A DNA stretch of 64,000 nt from Sipunculus nudus (Eukaryota; Annelida; Sipuncula; Golfingiida; Sipunculidae). Below the pieces are notes generated by a model, which was given only the letters and a program-made list of their open reading frames with translations, was not told the origin of the DNA and did no database searches. This document shows, piece after piece, positions 59,437 to 64,000 of the stretch. The DNA lies in contig CM049316.1 in NCBI GenBank assembly GCA_026874595.1, positions 12,516,839 through 12,580,838 of the forward strand, read 5' to 3'. Each line of letters begins with the position of its first letter. Position 1 is the stretch's first letter. The position numbers and the translations under genes were made by a program.

Positions 59437-60118
59437 TAGAAGTGCACTATATACCTTATTAATTGTACATGGTTTGTTCAAATAGTTGTAGTTACTATAT
59501 GTGAGGCATTCCCCATTACTCAGATGGTAGTTTTAAGTAGTATCTTGCAGTTTATTGACTAATATTTGTCAATAAAATTTAAATATGTACTGTACACTAT
59601 TTATAAGTGGCATTGTATTTTGCATATTGTTAACATTAAGTCTCATTCACTTTGATGTTCAAGTGTAGAAATATCTGAATAACAATTTGCGTTGTCTCAG
59701 ATTTAAATAAACTGACTCTCCTTGTAATCTGCACAACCAAATAATGATTAATTACCTTTATATGATAATGAAACAGGGTGGAAAAGCTTTTGGCTCAGGG
59801 CTTTAATAGTTCAGTATTGTACTGGTATTTTGACAAAATGCAGAGAAAAAAAAACTGTGTTTGAATTGGAGCAAGAAACCAGATTATGATGGATAATTTA
59901 GCATGACCATAAATCAGTGATGTCGCAATGATGGTAACATAAAAAGATTATTACGTGAGATCATGTTATGTGTTATATCAGAGTGATTTACCTGAATTAT
60001 TGATAATATTACATTATTTTATGACAAGAACATTATATAAACAGTCACAAAATTACTGATTCCGAATTTCCAAAGCAAATTTCAACCTGGCAGATTTTGA
60101 GTGATTGCTCAGTTTACA
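59437..60118. other. AT-rich DNA, no gene seen
   Basis: No feature. Confidence 0.5.
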
Positions 60119-60178
60119 GGGTACAAGTCTATAATTTATAAAGAAATGGGGTACAAGTCTATAATTTATAAAGATATT
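60119..60178 (+). repeat. 30-bp tandem duplication
   Basis: GGGTACAAGTCTATAATTTA plus TAAAGA... occurs twice with starts 30 bp apart (GTACAAG at 60121 and 60151). Confidence 0.9.
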
Positions 60179-61561
60179 CTGGAATAAAAGTTCTTGATAA
60201 AAAAAAGTGAGATGCAAATGCATATGGTATTACATAACATATAATGGATCAACTCTACAATTTCTTGTGAAAATATCTGTTATGAAGATAAATCTGAGGT
60301 TCAAAAAGTTGATCGAGTCATTATTTTCTAATAAAGAGATGTCAGTCATACTTTGAATGAAAACTCTTTTCCAGGGGACATTTATTAATTGAGATCTCAA
60401 TTGCATAGCATATTTTATAACATGTACAACTGAAACCTACCTCATTAAAATTCCAAATTTATAATTTGTAATCCACAATATAATATCAATTATTGAAAAT
60501 AGATAGGAGATAATTAAATTTAAGCTCCCCAAAAAATAAATTTGATAAAAGTCTTCTTTCATGAGTTTTGAACATTAATTGTTTTACTTTTTGTAAAAGG
60601 CATTACATCAATAATGTCATTGTGATAGAAACATTAGATGAAATAATTTCAAATTTTAGTTTTGTCAGAAGTTTTAAAGGACCAAAGTCATGCAGTCACA
60701 TTAAATATAGTCCAAGGTAAGTTCAGTCATAAACTGTATTCTTTCACATCATGTGCTGCCCCATGTTTCTTTTTGTAATTGTTGATAATGACCAATTTAT
60801 TGGACAGGTGACATTTGATGAATATATGGTATAATCTGCAATTTAGATAAAAATAAAAGCTCATTACTGATAATTTAACAATCCATGTGACAGTCATCGT
60901 AATCGGAACAATTTATCTTCTGCTTCAAGCGGAAACATTGATCTGTACATTAGCAGAGGAGACCAGATGCAGTTGGCAAAAGAACATGCCATTTAATATC
61001 TTTATGGGCTGTTTCTGTAGCCGATGAATTAATGTATTGATCTTACTGCTATTAGCTGTATCAACATTATTACATTAACAGGACATCAGAAGGTTTCCTA
61101 GGATTTAAAGGAGACAAATGAAACTTCTTCACTTCTCGTAATGGATCAAGTTCATGGGTGCAGAGAATCCAGGAAAATCTAGGTTGTTGAATTGATTTGG
61201 TCTGAAGAAAATGTCAGGTATAATGTCAAAGATACATCCCATAGGAGTACAAAGACTGGCCGGTAAATGGTGTATTGCATTTTGTTGCCGTGTCACCCCT
61301 AGCTTTGCTCACATTCAATTTTGGTTCATGCATGATCATACTAAGTGCACAGAATCAATGATTTTATATGTGTAAGGTGAAATTGAGTTATTTTTATTGG
61401 ATTTTACCAAATGGATATGTGGAGGTATGGCTCAGGTATAGGAAAATATCATTGCTCTGGTATGTGCCCAGTTTGTTTCAAATCTGTGTGTATGGTGCAG
61501 CAAACATGAATTGATGGAGCACTTGGAGAAGTTTCACGTGATTTCCATAAATATTATAATG
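60179..61561. other. AT-rich DNA, no gene seen
   Basis: No feature up to the element starting at 61562. Confidence 0.5.
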
Positions 61562-62024
61562 AAACTAGCAAATACCCGTGTTACGCACGGTTTGGGACGA
61601 CACGACAATCCGTACGGTGGTATCGGAAATCCACAGAAAATCCGGTGATACGGAAAATCACACAAATCGCGTTACAAAATTAATAGATAGATCCATTATA
61701 TGTATGTTGTGGATAAATATCTTTTGGAACAGCGTTCGGAACATGTTTCGGAACAGTGTACAGTCACACATGGTCCCCCGAAGCCAGTGCTTAATATGTG
61801 GTCGGAGATTTTCAAAATATTTTAAGTCAATATTATAGTTTACAACTTTGGTGGTGCCACTCCACACATGGACAAATCACACTGTACCAACCATGACGTA
61901 AATTTGGTTAACATTTTCTTTACATCTGTTCCATAGTAGGCCTACACATGTTGGTGAATATTTGTCAAGAACCACAATGGCATGCAAGGCCCTGGACTTC
62001 GTGTGACCAAGTGCGACTGTATAA

Positions 62025-62328
62025 GACCAAAAAAAAATTAAAGGTATGGTTCCGAGGCACCACCCGCATCAATTGTACTCCCCCCCCGCATAAAAAAAAT
62101 TATTTTGATTTTCTTCTTTCAAGAAGATAAAATGATACAATTTTGATCAGATTTTCCTTTGTTATGAAGTGCTTTTGCCTGTATAACAAAACAATTCTGT
62201 TATTATCATGGTTTCCCTGATCATATGAAATTTTTATTGAAACAAAAAAAAACATAGGTAAAATATCGCCCGGCCTCACAAGTTTCTGAAATAAAGTGCC
62301 TAAGAACCATACCCTTTTTTTTTTGGCC
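62025..62328 (+). mobile_element. Harbinger-type MITE, family 2, 304 bp
   Basis: Left end GACC, A-run, TTAAAGGTATGGTTCCGAGG. The inverse of the right end is GGCC, A-run, GGGTATGGTTCTTAGGCAC. The flanks TAA (left) and TAT (right) no longer match perfectly. Same orientation as 52830-53163. Confidence 0.8.
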
Positions 62329-62358
62329 TATCCATCACGATTTCCTGCGACCTGGTAG

Positions 62359-62637
62359 ATGTGCACTCAAGCATATAAGGTCACGAAGAGGGCTCCTGTA
62401 AAAAAATACTTTCAAAGATCCCCCTTTGGAAAAGGGATCGCCGATGGGGATTATTTCGGGCTGGTCACCGTGAAATATAAGAAAACCCCAGATAGGGCCC
62501 CCAGAGTAAAACTCTGTCCCGCCATTTCACACTCTATGGCCATTGTGTTACCTGGCCCGAAGACTCAAAGAAAAGAGACCTCCCCGGGGGAGCAAATATT
62601 AAAATTATTAATTATGCACGTAAAACGCAAATATTGA
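62359..62637 (+). other. GC-richer open segment inside the minus-strand element
   Basis: 92 codons are open, including GKGIADGDYFGLVTVKYKK and a proline/lysine-rich tail. The segment stands out by composition. A hairpin (GATCCC...GGGATC, about 62418-62440) overlaps its start. It may be a captured or conserved piece of the element rather than a gene. No domain recognised. Confidence 0.25.
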
Positions 62638-62770
62638 AAATAAAATTGGGTGAAATCTCTTCGGACAAACCCGGAGCATATGCATGTAGAAAATCTTGGC
62701 AATCCGTACGGTGGTATCAGAGGAAATACGGAAAATTACAAAAATCGCCTTAAGCTATTAATATATAGAT

Positions 62771-64000
62771 TATCTTTGTATTTTTATGATTGACAACATA
62801 TCTTATCAGAACCAGTGATATTTAGTGATCAACTTCAGAAAGGCATCATTTAAAATAAATAAGAATTAACAAATTTCCATACATTTAAAAAATAATGTTA
62901 ATGGATATAGTTCATGCTGGTAACTTAAATTTGCTCAATCATGCTCGTACAGCTTATGTCATTACAATCCAGTGCATGCTTCCTATGTAAACATTCACTT
63001 AGAATCAATTGTGTGAATGTTTATTCTTGTTTCATTTTTGCTTCAGATCAGATTAAAAACTACTACAGAATAAAGTCATTAATAAGATAAATGGTATTGA
63101 TTTTATCAACTGTGAAAGTAAATACAAACTGGGTATACTTAAATACAGCTGAATGTACAAGTCACACAAGAGCCTTTGTTAATACAGGTACAAGAAGTCA
63201 TTTTTCTGTGTCTGTGAGTCTCAGAATATTGCAGCTTTTGCTTGTTGGAGCTGGCGCTGTAGGATTCAGCCAGACTTACAGGTTATTTAAGACCAGACGG
63301 CTGCTTTGAAGTGCTGGTTTTGTCTCCGTACAGGAGCTACATGGCTGAGAAGTACTCCATAGACTGTGCTGTAATGTCTGTTCCTAAATTCTCCAGAGAA
63401 CCTGCTTGAATCCTGAGATTATGGGTAGGAAAGGCATGAAAATATAAAGAAGATTTGAACATGATCATTACAGATATAGCAGGTGTTTGTTCATTTGACT
63501 AAAATACGATATTAAACATGATATTTCATCATGATCAAAGATGCTTCTACTGGCATGCCATATTAAAATGCTTTTTTGGTTTGGTTTAATATACTCTATA
63601 TATAAGTGCATAAATTACAAAAATGTATATACTAGTAAACACCAGGCTATAAATCAGAAATCCTCTAATGTTGTTTAATCATATACCATCTTCTTTTATC
63701 AGTCATGTGTAGAAAAGGTGATTCCCATCTGCAGTTCGAGTTCCCTTTGGTAATAATCTTTTAAGTTATTAGATATTCCTACCCCCCCCCCTAAAAAAGA
63801 TTTTCATCAATGGGACATAGTTAATTCACAGATAGTGATGGATTTAACATGTAGTAAATACATAAAAATAAATCGAGTCCCTTTGTAAATCTTGAGGTCA
63901 TATAATAGCTCACTTCTCTGAACATAATCAAAGGTTAGTAAAATGTTAAAAATTTACATATGGTAAGTGTAGACACTAAAGAGAACATACAATAAAAGAA
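62771..64000. other. AT-rich DNA, no gene seen
   Basis: A 72-codon frame at 63091-63309 has no recognisable feature. A C-run is at about 63783-63791. Nothing else. Confidence 0.5.

Larger units (their letters stand above)
61562..62770 (-). mobile_element. minus-strand rolling-circle-like element, with a nested MITE
   Basis: Read on the minus strand, the 3' end is a stem CCGTG, loop CGTAA, CACGG (61590-61576), then GTATTTG, CTAG and TTTC. This is again hairpin, short spacer, CTAG. A block of about 70-90 bp is present twice in direct orientation (CAATCCGTACGGTGGTATC at 61606 and 62700, each running into AATCGC... and a TAATA-rich end). A less AT-rich interior at 62340-62600 carries a 92-codon plus frame. 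The far border, about 62770, is an estimate. The MITE at 62025-62328 is inserted in it. Confidence 0.55.

Noticed and set aside
61606-62770. LTR-type reading of the two direct repeats near 61606 and 62700
   Set aside because: The repeats are short and unequal, with no TG...CA ends, primer-binding site or polypurine tract. The CTAG-type end fits a rolling-circle element better.
1-64000. Reverse transcriptase, transposase, Rep/helicase or viral gene remnants
   Set aside because: I scanned the listed frames and the element interiors for familiar motifs and saw none. All elements here appear non-autonomous.

Overview
The window looks like intergenic or intronic DNA from a mollusc, most likely a bivalve. 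It is AT-rich and has no gene that can be recognised. It is crowded with short non-autonomous mobile elements and minisatellites. The dispersed elements that open with AGCTCAGCTGAC, ATGCCCCCGCC or TATCCGCC hairpins followed by GTCC- or CCG-type microsatellites are of a kind I associate with mollusc genomes. That assignment is recall, not a search result. The longest reading frames in the window are artefacts of a 22-bp minisatellite.

Layout. 1-19 kb: a 1.83-kb Harbinger-type element (448-2277), a 41-bp minisatellite (8787-9438), a mariner-type MITE (11493-11655), a 24-bp array built from hAT-terminus-like units (12723-12894), a full-length SINE with a 14-bp target-site duplication (15247-15646), a second SINE head on the minus strand (about 17.3 kb) and a small rolling-circle-like element (18559-18970). 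19-33 kb: the first long 'AGCTCAGCTGAC' element (19920-22446), quiet DNA, a segment flanked by 65-bp direct repeats (29826-30161), and a 'ATGCCCCCGCC' element with a 180-bp core array (30946-32606). 33-39 kb: the 22-bp minisatellite (33071-33913) and a hAT-like element (34798-39223, duplication TCGGCT) that has swallowed a second AGCTCAGCTGAC element. 40-52 kb: two copies of a 'TATCCGCC' element with a 280-bp dimeric core, a third AGCTCAGCTGAC element carrying a 145-bp tandem-repeat element, and a fourth whose body is a 157-bp array. 52-64 kb: three Harbinger-type MITEs of one family, a tRNA-like SINE head, two weak coding-like segments on the minus strand, and a minus-strand rolling-circle-like element (61562 to about 62770).

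The main observation is that at least four element families with different terminal sequences share one plan. Each has a 5' hairpin arm, a microsatellite, a core that is usually a tandem array of 140-180 bp monomers, the inverse of the 5' arm near the 3' end, a terminal hairpin, and an end reading CTAGTT, TTAGTTT or CTTGTTT. This is the plan known for Helentron-derived non-autonomous rolling-circle elements (HINE / DINE-1 type). No transposase, Rep/helicase or reverse transcriptase remnant was recognised, so the enzymes that moved these elements must be encoded elsewhere.
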